Origin: Campylobacteraceae bacterium
Lineage (GTDB): Bacteria > Campylobacterota > Campylobacteria > Campylobacterales > Campylobacteraceae
Reading direction: 5' to 3'
Length of the DNA stretch: 58,192 nucleotides
Assembly (NCBI GenBank): GCA_031255525.1
Contig: JAIRSJ010000029.1
Coordinates: forward strand, 1-58,192
The position numbers and the translations under genes were made by a program. Positions 21,301 through 32,126 of the stretch are shown here, one piece after another; within the stretch, counting starts at the first letter, position 1; every line of letters starts with the position of its first letter. The notes under the pieces are model-generated. The model saw only the letters and a list, made by a program, of their open reading frames with translations, did not search any database and was not told where the DNA came from.

Positions 21301-21337
21301 TTTAAAGGACGTACATTTATCATTTGCGTCCTTTAAA
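21301..21337 (+). terminator. Hairpin between livJ and livH (attenuator-like)
   Basis: TTTAAAGGACG ... CGTCCTTTAAA, 11-bp perfect stem followed by aaaaatttg. Confidence 0.6.
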
Positions 21338-21497
21338 AAATTTGTTTTCGTGAAAAATATGATCTTTTTATCTAATTGCACCGCAAAACTTATTGCGTGC
21401 CGATTGGTATTTAAATTTCAAAAATTATCAGTATAATTACGGCGATTACGTGCAATAACAATCAAAGTACAGTTTAAAAGAGTTTACAGGAGATTTT

Positions 21498-22394
21498 TTG
21501 GATTTTACAACATTTATGCAGCAAATGCTAAACGGTTTTAGTCTTGGTAGTATGTATGCTCTTATTGCCGTCGGATACACTATGGTTTATGGTGTTTTGA
21601 GACTTATAAATTTTGCGCACGGCGATATTATGATGGTAGGTGCATTTTTGTGTTATTTCGGAATATCGGCATTCGGACTTCCGTTTTCGGCAGCAGTGCT
21701 TTTGGCCATAATAGGGGCGTCGGCTCTTGGTATTTTGACTGATAAGGTCGCGTACAAACCACTGCGCGAAGCTCCAAAAATATCTCTTCTGATAACAGCA
21801 ATAGGTATTAGCTACTTCCTCGAAAATCTGTTCAATTTACTTTTCGGCGGCGTACCGAAAGCGTTTCCCGTACCTGAATATATGAGTTCGCTTATTAATG
21901 TTTTCGGACTTACATTTTCCGTTTCGACATTGATGGTTCCGATACTAACAATTTTGCTTCTTTTGATAATATTGTTCATACTGTTCAAAACAAAATACGG
22001 AGTAGCTATACGAGCTTTGGCGTTCGATATACAAACGGTAAATCTAATGGGTATAGACGCCAATAAAATAATAATGCTGGTATTTGCGATGGGTTCGGCT
22101 TTAGCGGCTGTAGGCGGAGTGTTTTGGGCATTAAACTATCCTGCAATTGACCCCATAATGGGTGTAATGATAGGTCTTAAGGCTTTTGCCGCAGCGGTGG
22201 TTGGAGGTATAGGCAGCGTAACAGGCGCCGTTCTCGGCGGATTTATCATAGGTTTCACAGAGGTTGTCGTAGTGGCTTTTTTCCCTGAACTGAGCGGCTA
22301 CAAAGACGCATTTGCATTTGTATTTTTGATTTTGGTGCTGCTATTTAAGCCTTCCGGGATTTTGGGCTACAATTTTGAAAGAAGCAGGTTTTAA
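21498..22394 (+). CDS. livH: Branched-chain amino acid ABC permease
   Basis: LNGFSLGSMYALIAVGYTMVYGVLRLINFAHGDI. Confidence 0.95.
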   Translation: MDFTTFMQQMLNGFSLGSMYALIAVGYTMVYGVLRLINFAHGDIMMVGAFLCYFGISAFGLPFSAAVLLAIIGASALGILTDKVAYKPLREAPKISLLITAIGISYFLENLFNLLFGGVPKAFPVPEYMSSLINVFGLTFSVSTLMVPILTILLLLIILFILFKTKYGVAIRALAFDIQTVNLMGIDANKIIMLVFAMGSALAAVGGVFWALNYPAIDPIMGVMIGLKAFAAAVVGGIGSVTGAVLGGFIIGFTEVVVVAFFPELSGYKDAFAFVFLILVLLFKPSGILGYNFERSRF

Positions 22395-22402
22395 GGATTT
22401 TT

Positions 22403-23428
22403 ATGACAAAAGAGAGAATAATAACCGCTATTTTAATACTATTTTCAATCGCATTTATATGTATAGCCGAAAATTTTTTCAATCCGTATACGGTAAGAAT
22501 TCTAAACAATATCGCTATTTTTATCATTTTAGCCGCAAGCTATAATCTTATCAATGGAGTTACGGGACAGTTCTCATTGGAACCAAACGGATTTGTTGCG
22601 ATAGGAGCATATATTACCGCACTGCTCTTGATAAACGCAGAAGAAAAAATATTTCAATTTGCCATTGAAGAACCAAACGCATTTATTTTGGCAATACACT
22701 CAAATTTTATCACGGCTCTTCTGATATCGGGTATAGTTTCGTCTGTTGTAGCGCTTTGTCTGGCATTTCCTGTTTTTAGAGTAAGGGGGGATTATCTTGC
22801 TATCGTAACACTCGGATTTGGTTTTATCATACAAATTTTTGCTACAAACAATCCGCAAGTTACAAACGGCTCTTTAGGACTTATCAATATTCCGGAGTTT
22901 GCAAACTTTTACTGGACAGGTATTTTAGCCATAATAACCATACTTCTTATCTTAAATATAGTCAAATCAAAATACGGCAGAGCCATGAAGGCTATAAGAG
23001 ATGATGAAGATGCGGCAGGAGCAATGGGAATAAACACTTTCAAGATAAAAACATCGGCTTTTTGCACAAGCGCGTTTTTTGAAGGAGTCGGCGGAGGGCT
23101 TTTAGCAGTTCTTCTAACAACCGTCTCACCGGATCAGTTTACTTTTTTTCTTACTTTTCAGCTGCTTATCATTATCGTTTTGGGCGGACTTGGAAGTACT
23201 TCAGGCGCTATTTTGGGAACATTTTTGGTCGTGGGAGGCAGCGAAATTTTGAGGTTTTTAGATGAACCGATGACTATATTTTCATATACTACCCCCGCCA
23301 TGCCCGGACTTCGCATGGTTGTGTTTTCCGTTATACTGATTTTAGTTATGCTGTTTGCCAGAAAAGGCATCATGGGAGATGGAGAAATTGGCGAACTATT
23401 GAAAAAATTAAAAAGCGGGAAAAAGTGA
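22403..23428 (+). CDS. livM: Branched-chain amino acid ABC permease
   Basis: GQFSLEPNGFVAIGAYITALL; gene order. Confidence 0.93.
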   Translation: MTKERIITAILILFSIAFICIAENFFNPYTVRILNNIAIFIILAASYNLINGVTGQFSLEPNGFVAIGAYITALLLINAEEKIFQFAIEEPNAFILAIHSNFITALLISGIVSSVVALCLAFPVFRVRGDYLAIVTLGFGFIIQIFATNNPQVTNGSLGLINIPEFANFYWTGILAIITILLILNIVKSKYGRAMKAIRDDEDAAGAMGINTFKIKTSAFCTSAFFEGVGGGLLAVLLTTVSPDQFTFFLTFQLLIIIVLGGLGSTSGAILGTFLVVGGSEILRFLDEPMTIFSYTTPAMPGLRMVVFSVILILVMLFARKGIMGDGEIGELLKKLKSGKK

Positions 23429-24192
23429 TACTTAAAGTAGATAACATAACCAAAAAATTCGGCGGAGTAAGCGCTATAACCGATACCTCTTTTAGTGTTG
23501 GGGATGGCGATATATATGCTCTCATAGGACCAAACGGCGCCGGCAAAACCACGATGTTTAATATCATCACGGGAAATTATAAACCCACCATCGGAAACAT
23601 AGAGTTTAAAGGTGAGATTATATCCGGACTTAAACCGTATGAAATTGTAAGAAAAGGCATTGCCAGAACTTTTCAGAATATAAGACTTTTCAAATCAATG
23701 AGTGTTTTAGATAACGTGCTGATAGGCTTTGATCATTACGCTAAATACACATTTTTAGAAGGAATGTTTAGACTTCCACGGTTTTTTAGCGCAGAAAAAA
23801 AGATAAAAGAAGAGGCTCTTTTGATACTCAAATATCTCAATTTGGAAAAATTCAGCAATGACAAAGCGACCGACTTGAGTTACGGACAGCAAAGAAAGGT
23901 AGAGATAGCAAGAGCGCTTGCCACATCTCCCAAGCTTCTGCTTTTGGATGAACCTGCCGCGGGAATGAATCCTGCCGAGACAAAAGAGTTGGCGCTGCTT
24001 TTAAATAAAGCTAAAAAGGATTTTGATTTGAGCATACTTTTAATAGAGCACGATATGAAATTTGTAAATCAACTCTGCAATAAAGTGCTTGTGCTTGATT
24101 ATGGCAAAAGCATATTTGAAGGAAGCCCGAGCGACGCTATACGAGACAAAGAGGTTGTGGCGGCATATTTGGGAGATTTTAATCATGATTGA
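23425..24192 (+). CDS. livG: Branched-chain amino acid ABC ATP-binding protein
   Basis: GPNGAGKTTMFN, LSYGQQRKVEIARAL, LLLLDEPAAGMNP. Confidence 0.95.
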   Translation: MILKVDNITKKFGGVSAITDTSFSVGDGDIYALIGPNGAGKTTMFNIITGNYKPTIGNIEFKGEIISGLKPYEIVRKGIARTFQNIRLFKSMSVLDNVLIGFDHYAKYTFLEGMFRLPRFFSAEKKIKEEALLILKYLNLEKFSNDKATDLSYGQQRKVEIARALATSPKLLLLDEPAAGMNPAETKELALLLNKAKKDFDLSILLIEHDMKFVNQLCNKVLVLDYGKSIFEGSPSDAIRDKEVVAAYLGDFNHD

Positions 24193-24880
24193 AGTCAAAG
24201 ATTTACATGTATATTACGGACTCATAGAGGCAGTTAAAGGCATAAGTTTCAAAGTAGAAGGAGGTTCTATAGTCTCTCTTATAGGCTCAAATGGCGCCGG
24301 CAAAACATCAACACTAAACGCGCTTTTAAATAGCGTAAAAAGAAAAGGTGAAGTAAATTTCGGCGGATATGAGACAAGGCGTCATAAAACGCATACTTTG
24401 GTTAAAAACGGAATGGCTTTGGTGCCTGAGGGTAGAAGAATATTTATCAACTTGAGCGTCGAAGAAAATTTACGCATAGGCTCATTTAATAATGATGATA
24501 ATTACGAAGAGCTAAGAGAAGTTATGTATAATCTGTTTCCCCGCATTAAAGATAAACGACATCAATTGGCCGGTACCTTAAGCGGAGGCGAACAGCAAAT
24601 GTTAGCTATATCGCGCGCCTTGATGAGTGAGCCCAAACTTTTGATGTTAGATGAACCAAGCTTGGGACTTGCACCTAAAATTGTAGGCGAAGTGTTCGAT
24701 ACGATAGTGAGACTGAAAAACGAAGGCATAACTATCCTTTTGGTTGAGCAAAATGCTTTTGCCGCACTTAAAATCAGCGATTATGCTTACGTACTTGAGA
24801 ATGGTAAAATCGCAATGGAAGGAGTGGCATCTTCCATGATAGGAGACGATACCATAAGACAAAAATATCTCGGCGGATAA
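24185..24880 (+). CDS. livF: Branched-chain amino acid ABC ATP-binding protein
   Basis: MIEVKDLHVYYGLIEAVKG, LSGGEQQMLAISRAL, LLMLDEPSLGLAP; start at 24185. Confidence 0.95.
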   Translation: MIEVKDLHVYYGLIEAVKGISFKVEGGSIVSLIGSNGAGKTSTLNALLNSVKRKGEVNFGGYETRRHKTHTLVKNGMALVPEGRRIFINLSVEENLRIGSFNNDDNYEELREVMYNLFPRIKDKRHQLAGTLSGGEQQMLAISRALMSEPKLLMLDEPSLGLAPKIVGEVFDTIVRLKNEGITILLVEQNAFAALKISDYAYVLENGKIAMEGVASSMIGDDTIRQKYLGG

Positions 24881-24969
24881 TTTTTTTTGATTTGTATCAT
24901 ACAAAAAATTAGATTATTTCGTTACAATATTCAAGTTTTTTATGATTTTTTTATAAACGGACAATTCAT

Positions 24970-27900
24970 ATGAGTATAATTACAAAATATCTCTTTTCAA
25001 TGCAAGCAATGGCTGTTTTGCTTATATTATTTGCACTCTCTTGCGCAGTCGCTACTTTTATAGAAAATGATTTTGGTACGCAAAGCGCTTGGGCTGTTAT
25101 TTACGCTTCATGGTGGTTTGAGTTTATTCAAGTGCTGCTGGGAGCAAATCTGTTTTACAATATCTTGTCCTTCAAACTCTATAAAAAAGAGAAGTTTCCC
25201 GCACTTATATTTCACATAAGTTTGCTGTTTATATTGATAGGTGCCGGACTTACAAGGTATTTGGGATATGAAGGAAGCTTGCATATAAGAGAAAACGAAA
25301 GCAATAATATAGTAGTGTCAAGTGACCCGTATATCCTGGTAAAAGCCTACAGAGACGGGGTTATTTATAGTGCCGATTATAAAAAATTCATATCAAAAAT
25401 AGGCAAAAACGATTTTGAATTCTCTTTTGACTTAAAAGACAAAAAGGCTGACATAAAGCTCAAAGAGTATGTTCCAAACGCAATAACTTCAATCGTAGAC
25501 GATCCGAACGGCGAACCTTTGATAGCACTTGTCGTCTCAAATGACGATAAAGCCGATGAGATAATATTAAAAGACGGGGATGTCGTAGAACTTGAGGATA
25601 TTGTATTTTTATTCAACAAAAAATACGAGACAGACGACAAAACATACGTTAGATTTGTTTTACAGGATAATCAATTTTCTGTTTTATCAAATCAAAATAT
25701 TGGCTGGTTTAAGATGAGCGAAGGCACTAAGGGCGAATACGAGAAAGATCTCAAACAGAGTTTTGACGATAAGCATCTTTATACCGTTGATGGCATAAAT
25801 TTCGCAGCAGATTATATCGGTGCCAAAGGAAAGCAAAAGGTGATAAGCGCGGATGGAGATACTCGCTATAAAGACGCTCTTGTGATATCTGTCACTTATA
25901 ACGATATCGCTCAAGAAGCCGTACTTTTCGGAATAGGACGCGGATACAAAGGAACTCCGGCGAGCTTGATGATAGACGATGCGGCATTCATGATGGAGTG
26001 GGGCTCTAAAGAGATCGAATTGCCTTTTTCAATCAAGTTAGACGACTTTCAGCTTGAAAGATATCCCGGTTCCAACTCGCCTTCTTCGTATGCCAGTGAA
26101 ATTACCCTGATAGACAAGTTTGAAAATGTTCAAATGCCTTATAGAATCTACATGAACCATGTGCTTGATTATAAAGGGTACAGATTTTTCCAGGCATCTT
26201 ATGACAAAGACGAGCAAGGAAGCACGCTATCTGTAAATAAAGACCCCGGCAAAATACCGACATATATAGGATATTTTTTACTCTCTTTGGGACTTTTACT
26301 AAATATTTTCAATCCTAAAAGCAGATTTAGAAAACTCTCATCGCAAATAAATGTGGCAAGAAACCGTGAAACTGCTCCAAAAGAGGAGACCAAAACAACG
26401 AAAGAGGATAAAAAAATTATCAAAAAAACATCACTTTTGCTATGTGCATTGATATTTCTCTCATTTGCGCCTTCATTAAAAGCACAAAATGATACGGCAG
26501 ATAGTTATGATAATGCGATAGAAATGAGAGATTATTTTGATGGTGAAGAGTATGCCTCAAATAGTATTGATAAATACACAACCTCATCGGAAGCCAAAGA
26601 GCATGTGAAGCTTTTTGCTGCTATTTTAGCTCAAAGTATGGATGGACGCATATATCCTATGGACACTCTCGCAAGAGATGTATTAAATAAAGTTTATAGA
26701 AACGACAGTTACAAAGGAATGAGCGCGAATGAAGTTTTATTCAATATTATAAATAATCCGAAAGTTTGGCAAGACGAGCCCATTGTTCGCATATCTCATC
26801 CGGAGTTAAAAAAATTGCTAAATATCGACGGCTCTTATGCAACATTTAAAGATTTTTTCGACACAAAGACAAACAGCTATAAACTCCAAAAAATTATAGA
26901 AACGGCGGAACGCAAAAAAGAGTCTGAAAGAAATCAATTCGACAAAGATATTATAAAAGTAGATGAGAGGATTAATATACTATTTTTGACATTTACTATG
27001 GATATTTTCAGAATAGTACCGAAGATAGGTGATGAAAACCATCGATGGCACTCTTTGAATTCAGCCTTGTACTCATTTCCGGAAGATGAAGCATCAAACA
27101 TCAGAATGTTATTTAGCATATACTTTGAAAGTATAGATGAAGCCATAAAAAACGGCAACTGGACAAATGCCGATAAAGTTGCGGAAACAATTAAAAAATA
27201 TCAACAAAAATATAGCGGCGAAATTATGCCGACACAGACAAAAATCAAAGCCGAAATATTTTTTAACGAAGCAAAGATATTTGATAGAATATATATAATA
27301 TATCTATTGAGCGGTTTTATTCTGCTTGTATCTATTTTCATCAAAATGACATCGTCAAAGTTTAATATGCATGTAACTGTAAAAATGCTTTTTTTCATAA
27401 ATCTACTCGCATTTGCAGTTCACACAGGCGGTCTTGCACTTCGCTGGTATATAGCCGAACATGCCCCTTGGAGCAACAGTTATGAAAGTATGATATATAT
27501 CGCGTGGGCAATAGCGCTCTCTGGGCTATTTTTCGCGCGCACATCTGCCATATCCATGTCTCTTGCATATATAATGGCAGGTATTACGCTGTTCACCGCT
27601 CATCTTAGTTGGATGGATCCTCAGATTACGAATCTTATGCCGGTTTTAAAATCGCATTGGCTCACGATACACGTGTCGGTCATTACGGCAAGTTACGGCT
27701 TTTTAGGACTTTGCGCACTTTTGGGATTTTTCACGCTCATCTTACAAATCATAAAAGGTCTCAGCGGCAGCAACGCACACAAAATAGAGATAGAAAAAAA
27801 TATCACCGAAGCTATTAAGATAAACGAGATGTCAATGATATTGGGTCTTTCGCTTTTGGTTGTAGGAAACTTTTTGGGAGGGGTTTGGGCTAACGAGTCG

Positions 27901-28233
27901 TGGGGAAGATACTGGGGGTGGGATCCAAAAGAGACATGGGCGCTTATCTCCATACTAATCTACGCCGCAATAGTTCATTTTAGATTTATTCCGAACCTAA
28001 ACAATCAATTCGCCTTTGCCATCGCATCCGTATTGGCATATTTTTCTATTATCATGACCTATTTTGGCGTCAATTTTTACCTCTCCGGAATGCACTCGTA
28101 CGCTTCCGGTGATACCATACCGGTACCAATGTTTATATGGGTCGCCATAGCCATTATCATGATAGCTATAGCCATCGCAGCTATTTTTGCGATAAAAGAG
28201 AAGCAAAACGGCAAAGAGTTAAAAAGGCTCTAG
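24970..28233 (+). CDS. Fused cytochrome c biogenesis protein CcsBA (ResB + CcsA)
   Basis: ResB-like N-terminus; WGRYWGWDPKETWALI heme-handling WWD motif in C-terminus; 1087 aa. Confidence 0.95.
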   Translation: MSIITKYLFSMQAMAVLLILFALSCAVATFIENDFGTQSAWAVIYASWWFEFIQVLLGANLFYNILSFKLYKKEKFPALIFHISLLFILIGAGLTRYLGYEGSLHIRENESNNIVVSSDPYILVKAYRDGVIYSADYKKFISKIGKNDFEFSFDLKDKKADIKLKEYVPNAITSIVDDPNGEPLIALVVSNDDKADEIILKDGDVVELEDIVFLFNKKYETDDKTYVRFVLQDNQFSVLSNQNIGWFKMSEGTKGEYEKDLKQSFDDKHLYTVDGINFAADYIGAKGKQKVISADGDTRYKDALVISVTYNDIAQEAVLFGIGRGYKGTPASLMIDDAAFMMEWGSKEIELPFSIKLDDFQLERYPGSNSPSSYASEITLIDKFENVQMPYRIYMNHVLDYKGYRFFQASYDKDEQGSTLSVNKDPGKIPTYIGYFLLSLGLLLNIFNPKSRFRKLSSQINVARNRETAPKEETKTTKEDKKIIKKTSLLLCALIFLSFAPSLKAQNDTADSYDNAIEMRDYFDGEEYASNSIDKYTTSSEAKEHVKLFAAILAQSMDGRIYPMDTLARDVLNKVYRNDSYKGMSANEVLFNIINNPKVWQDEPIVRISHPELKKLLNIDGSYATFKDFFDTKTNSYKLQKIIETAERKKESERNQFDKDIIKVDERINILFLTFTMDIFRIVPKIGDENHRWHSLNSALYSFPEDEASNIRMLFSIYFESIDEAIKNGNWTNADKVAETIKKYQQKYSGEIMPTQTKIKAEIFFNEAKIFDRIYIIYLLSGFILLVSIFIKMTSSKFNMHVTVKMLFFINLLAFAVHTGGLALRWYIAEHAPWSNSYESMIYIAWAIALSGLFFARTSAISMSLAYIMAGITLFTAHLSWMDPQITNLMPVLKSHWLTIHVSVITASYGFLGLCALLGFFTLILQIIKGLSGSNAHKIEIEKNITEAIKINEMSMILGLSLLVVGNFLGGVWANESWGRYWGWDPKETWALISILIYAAIVHFRFIPNLNNQFAFAIASVLAYFSIIMTYFGVNFYLSGMHSYASGDTIPVPMFIWVAIAIIMIAIAIAAIFAIKEKQNGKELKRL

Positions 28234-28548
28234 GCTGCTTGCTCGGTTTATTTTAGCATGAGTCCCATGAGACTGCATGAATAAAGATTTTGACATAGGT
28301 GCGGCGCACATAAGCGCTTCGACAAAATGCACTTGATAATTTGGTAGCGCTAAGTTTTGATAATTTTGGATCATGCCGGAATTTGTCATTGATGCGCACT
28401 TCGCCCAATTTGTAGACAATTTCAAAAAATTCTTTCTCCTCTGCTGCCGTTACAATATCAGTAAATTAAACTACTCATTTTAAAACATTGCTATTTCATA
28501 TACTTTATGTTAAAATACTGACATTTTAATATTGATATAAATAAGGAC

Positions 28549-29356
28549 ATGCATAAAACAGATATTTACATTCCTCCTGGTAGCTCTATTGTTAGCTTTG
28601 GCTTTTAGTGGCTGTAGCGATCAAAAATCAAGCCCTTCCGGCAATTCAACCGATCAAAATATCTCAATAGGCAACACAACATCAACTGGTGGCAATAATA
28701 CAAACACTTCAATGCCGGACGATAATACAACCTTAACCGACAAAGACAACACTCAAAAGTATATTTGCGCAGGAGGAGGCAAAGTCATGAACGATTATCA
28801 GCTTCCTCCGTGTCCGGATTCGGTTGAAAATGATAAAACACTTCTTGGCATTGACTCAAACAATAACGGCGTCAGAGACGATGTAGAGATATGGATATAT
28901 CATACTTACGATACGTACACTCCTTGTGTGGAAGAAGAGATAAATGTTACGCTTCCTGACGGTGAAACGGTTCAGGCACTCAAGGATGTATGTGAAAATA
29001 CAACAAAGCCTTATCATCAAATAGTAAGAGAGATAGCTATGCAGTATGCAAGGGCTTATCAGATAGTTATTCAAGAACCTGAAAAGGCGAGGGAGAACGT
29101 AGAGCTTGTTCATAATGCTATTGATTGCGAATGGTATTTTAAAAATAATGCAAAATATCTCAATGAACCTATACTGATTAATGATAACTATCTTTATAAA
29201 GCGCTTGACGATATCCAATTCAACACTATTCAAAGAGCAAGAGCTTATCATGAATATAATTTTCATTTGAGCGGCGGAGCATATTCGAGTCATGATTTAC
29301 CAGAAGAAGAACGTGCTTCTTGTGACTTTAGTGTAGATACCCTATTGGGGAAATAA
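28549..29356 (+). CDS. Putative lipoprotein; ATG and signal peptide are in different frames (apparent 1-nt frameshift)
   Basis: ORF called from 28589; upstream in-frame residues IKQIFTFLLVALLLALAFSGCS form a signal peptide with lipobox, but the only good ATG (28549, after aagga) is out of frame by 1 nt across an A4 run. Confidence 0.6.
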
Positions 29357-29357
29357 C

Positions 29358-29681
29358 ATGAAAAAACTACTATTTATATTACTACCCGTATTTCTTTTTT
29401 GCGTTCCTCCAAACTATGTTATGGAGGAGTTAAGTGTTAACGAATGCATGAATGACATCTACTATATCAACGATATGTTTGTGTTGGAAAGCGAAGCCAT
29501 TGAGCATAGAAAAACCTTATATAATGCTATCCTCCATGAAAAATACAACAGCGATCAAGAGTTGATGAGCTCCGTTGTCAACATAGAGCTCTTATACAAC
29601 TACTCCGCCAAAGAGAAATTCGGAGATACTTTTATTGCCGAGTTATCTGATACCATAGAAAAAATAGATTTGTCTACATGA
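29358..29681 (+). CDS. Hypothetical exported protein
   Basis: MKKLLFILLPVFLFCVPPNY signal peptide; directly downstream of the lipoprotein. Confidence 0.55.
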   Translation: MKKLLFILLPVFLFCVPPNYVMEELSVNECMNDIYYINDMFVLESEAIEHRKTLYNAILHEKYNSDQELMSSVVNIELLYNYSAKEKFGDTFIAELSDTIEKIDLST

Positions 29682-29782
29682 GATGGCAGAATAAAAATGC
29701 CATTCACGGATGAAGAAAAACATTTAGAGAGCAATTACCCTCCATCCATGTATGCATGCCAAAACCCTTGAATTTTACACGC

Positions 29783-30556
29783 TTAAACGATCTTTATCTC
29801 AAGCTCCAGTTTCACGTCAAATTTTTCCAAAACTGCTTTTTGCGCCTCTTTGATAAGAGTTATCGCATCATCATAAGTTCCGCCGCCAAGATTTACCAAA
29901 AAATTTGAATGAACATCGCTAAAAGCCACATTGCCGATCTTTTTTCCCTTAAAGCCGACAAGTTCTAAGAGTCTGCCCGCATAATCATTTTGCGGATTTT
30001 TAAAACAACTTCCGGCACTTGGTTTTGAGGGTTGATTTTTTCTCATATTTTTAAAAATTTCCAATTTTTTATAATCAAACCCTACTCTTTTTTCAAATAA
30101 AATCTCGTAAATAACTCCCCCTATATTACTGTTTCTGTAAGAAAAATCGATATCTTTTTTCTCTAACCACCCTTTGCGCGTAAGTACGCTTTTTAGATTG
30201 TCCGATATACAAAACTCTTTTAAGCCGGCATTCATTTTGACAATGCCACCCAAAGTGCCGGGAAGTTTGTACAACAACTCAAAACCACCGATATTATGCT
30301 TTTTGGCATATGATAAAAGCTTGCCGCTCAAAGTCGCCGCACCTACGTGTAAAGTGTCGCTATTCTCTTTTATAAAATCGAATTTTTTAGAGAGCATAGC
30401 CAAAGGCGGAGGATTTGGAGATATCAAAAGATTATTTCCGCCGCCGATTAAAAAAATATCTTTTTGCAAGATTTCTATGTTTTCTATCAAACGAACATTT
30501 TTTACAGGACCTATTTTTATACTTGTGTAGCATGAAAAATCTATCTCTTTTTCCAT
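29783..30556 (-). CDS. murB: UDP-N-acetylenolpyruvoylglucosamine reductase
   Basis: YTSIKIGP, IGGGNNLLIS, LPGTLGGIVKMNAG, SYRNSN, KPSAGSCFKNP. Confidence 0.95.
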   Translation of the reverse strand: MEKEIDFSCYTSIKIGPVKNVRLIENIEILQKDIFLIGGGNNLLISPNPPPLAMLSKKFDFIKENSDTLHVGAATLSGKLLSYAKKHNIGGFELLYKLPGTLGGIVKMNAGLKEFCISDNLKSVLTRKGWLEKKDIDFSYRNSNIGGVIYEILFEKRVGFDYKKLEIFKNMRKNQPSKPSAGSCFKNPQNDYAGRLLELVGFKGKKIGNVAFSDVHSNFLVNLGGGTYDDAITLIKEAQKAVLEKFDVKLELEIKIV

Positions 30557-31440
30557 TATGAGAGCCTGTCTTGCATATATCCTTCCGGTATCAAAAAATC
30601 ATTCGCTTCTATTTTTTTATCATAAAAACCGTGATTGTAGCCGATTTCAAACAGTTTATCTATGGCAATTAACTGCTTTTCGTCCATACGTACGGATTTG
30701 TCGTTTGCGTAAAGATTTAAGTATCTATCCAGCATCTTATCGTCCACACGCACCAAACCTCTCTCCAAAAGCATGGAAGAGAGCTGTTTTTTGCAATTTA
30801 CCGCAACCTTTACGGCTTTTATCAAAATCTCTTCACATTCGCACGCGCGTTTTAGCGGCATTGAACGTCTTAGCGCCATTCCGCCGAGCGGCAAAGGCAA
30901 TCCGCCTCCCGACAACTCTTCCCAAATACTCCAAATCTCTCTTTCAACTTCCAAAGTGCTGTCATAATTTAAAATACTCTCATGTATAAGCACTCCTGCG
31001 TCTGTTTCGCCATCTAAAACAGCTCTTTCTATCTCCAGAAAATTTTTATAAACTATCCTTGCATCGGGATAAGCTGTCTTAAATAACAGTGCATTTGTGG
31101 TATGAGCACCGCTTAGGGCGACTTTAAAATTTTTCTTTAATTTTGAACCTTTTTTCCTGATTAGCTTAGGACCGTAGCCTTCACCGAAACTAACGGCTGT
31201 TCTTAAAAGCGCATAATCATGACATATCAATGGATAGAGTGCAAAACTTATTGCGCTTATATCATATGTTCCTTTTAGCGCTTCATCATTTAATGTTTGT
31301 ATATCAAGGGCAATATTTTCAAACTTTATATCAGCTCCTATCCATCCGAATTTAATAGCATAATACATAAAAATATCATCGGCGTCGGGTGAATGAGAAA
31401 TTTGCAATGTTTTCAAAAATATCCTTTTTATCCGCTGCAA
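30556..31440 (-). CDS. mqnD: 1,4-dihydroxy-6-naphthoate synthase (futalosine menaquinone pathway)
   Basis: LQISHSPDADDIFMYYAIKFGW, GGGLPLPLGGMALRR; true start may be TTG at 31416. Confidence 0.88.
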   Translation of the reverse strand: MQRIKRIFLKTLQISHSPDADDIFMYYAIKFGWIGADIKFENIALDIQTLNDEALKGTYDISAISFALYPLICHDYALLRTAVSFGEGYGPKLIRKKGSKLKKNFKVALSGAHTTNALLFKTAYPDARIVYKNFLEIERAVLDGETDAGVLIHESILNYDSTLEVEREIWSIWEELSGGGLPLPLGGMALRRSMPLKRACECEEILIKAVKVAVNCKKQLSSMLLERGLVRVDDKMLDRYLNLYANDKSVRMDEKQLIAIDKLFEIGYNHGFYDKKIEANDFLIPEGYMQDRLS

Positions 31441-31541
31441 AAATTACTTTTTTGTCTTGAAATAGAATAAAATTATAGACAAACTTGTTATAAATAAACT
31501 TAATGTATGATATCAATAAAATTTTTGATGGGGAGAGAAAA

Positions 31542-32009
31542 ATGGCTTACTGGAATTGGGATAGGTCATACGAACTTGGCATTAGTACTATAGATAAACA
31601 ACATCAAAAAATTGTCCAATATATTAATGATTTGCATGATGCTCTAAAAACGCGCGAAAAAGAAACTATAGCATATACGATCGAAAACATCACAGACTAT
31701 ACTATTTCGCATTTTGCGTATGAAGAATCTCTTATGGAAAGAGCAGACTATCCTTTGATAAAAGAGCACAAAAAATCTCATGAGGATTTTATAAAAACTA
31801 TTGAAAAATATCGATTAAGTTTTAGAGAAGGACGCGATATAGCCGGACAATTGATGGCAGAACTTCAGATATGGCTCACTTATCACATACTAAATGAAGA
31901 TAAAAGTTATAGTGCAAGCATCAAGCAGATGCTTGAAAAAGTTTCTCGAAAAGAAGAGTTCAAAAAAATAGAGAAAAAGAGTTGGTTTGCCAGATTATTC
32001 GGCAAATAA
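31542..32009 (+). CDS. Bacteriohemerythrin
   Basis: MAYWNWDRSYELGISTIDKQHQKIV, HFAYEESLMERADYPLIKEHKKSHEDF di-iron ligands. Confidence 0.92.
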   Translation: MAYWNWDRSYELGISTIDKQHQKIVQYINDLHDALKTREKETIAYTIENITDYTISHFAYEESLMERADYPLIKEHKKSHEDFIKTIEKYRLSFREGRDIAGQLMAELQIWLTYHILNEDKSYSASIKQMLEKVSRKEEFKKIEKKSWFARLFGK

Positions 32010-32126
32010 ATTTGAAATTTGCCTTGACTTTTTTGCATATAAAAGATATTTACTTTTTTATGCCGCAATCAAGGCTTTTTAAAAACCAAAATGATAAAAT
32101 ATCCTATTTTTTAACAAGGACTTTTG

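Noticed and set aside
28219-28425. Minus-strand 68-aa ORF between ccsBA and the lipoprotein
   Set aside because: No recognisable family and no supporting signals; could be a remnant but not supportable from sequence alone.
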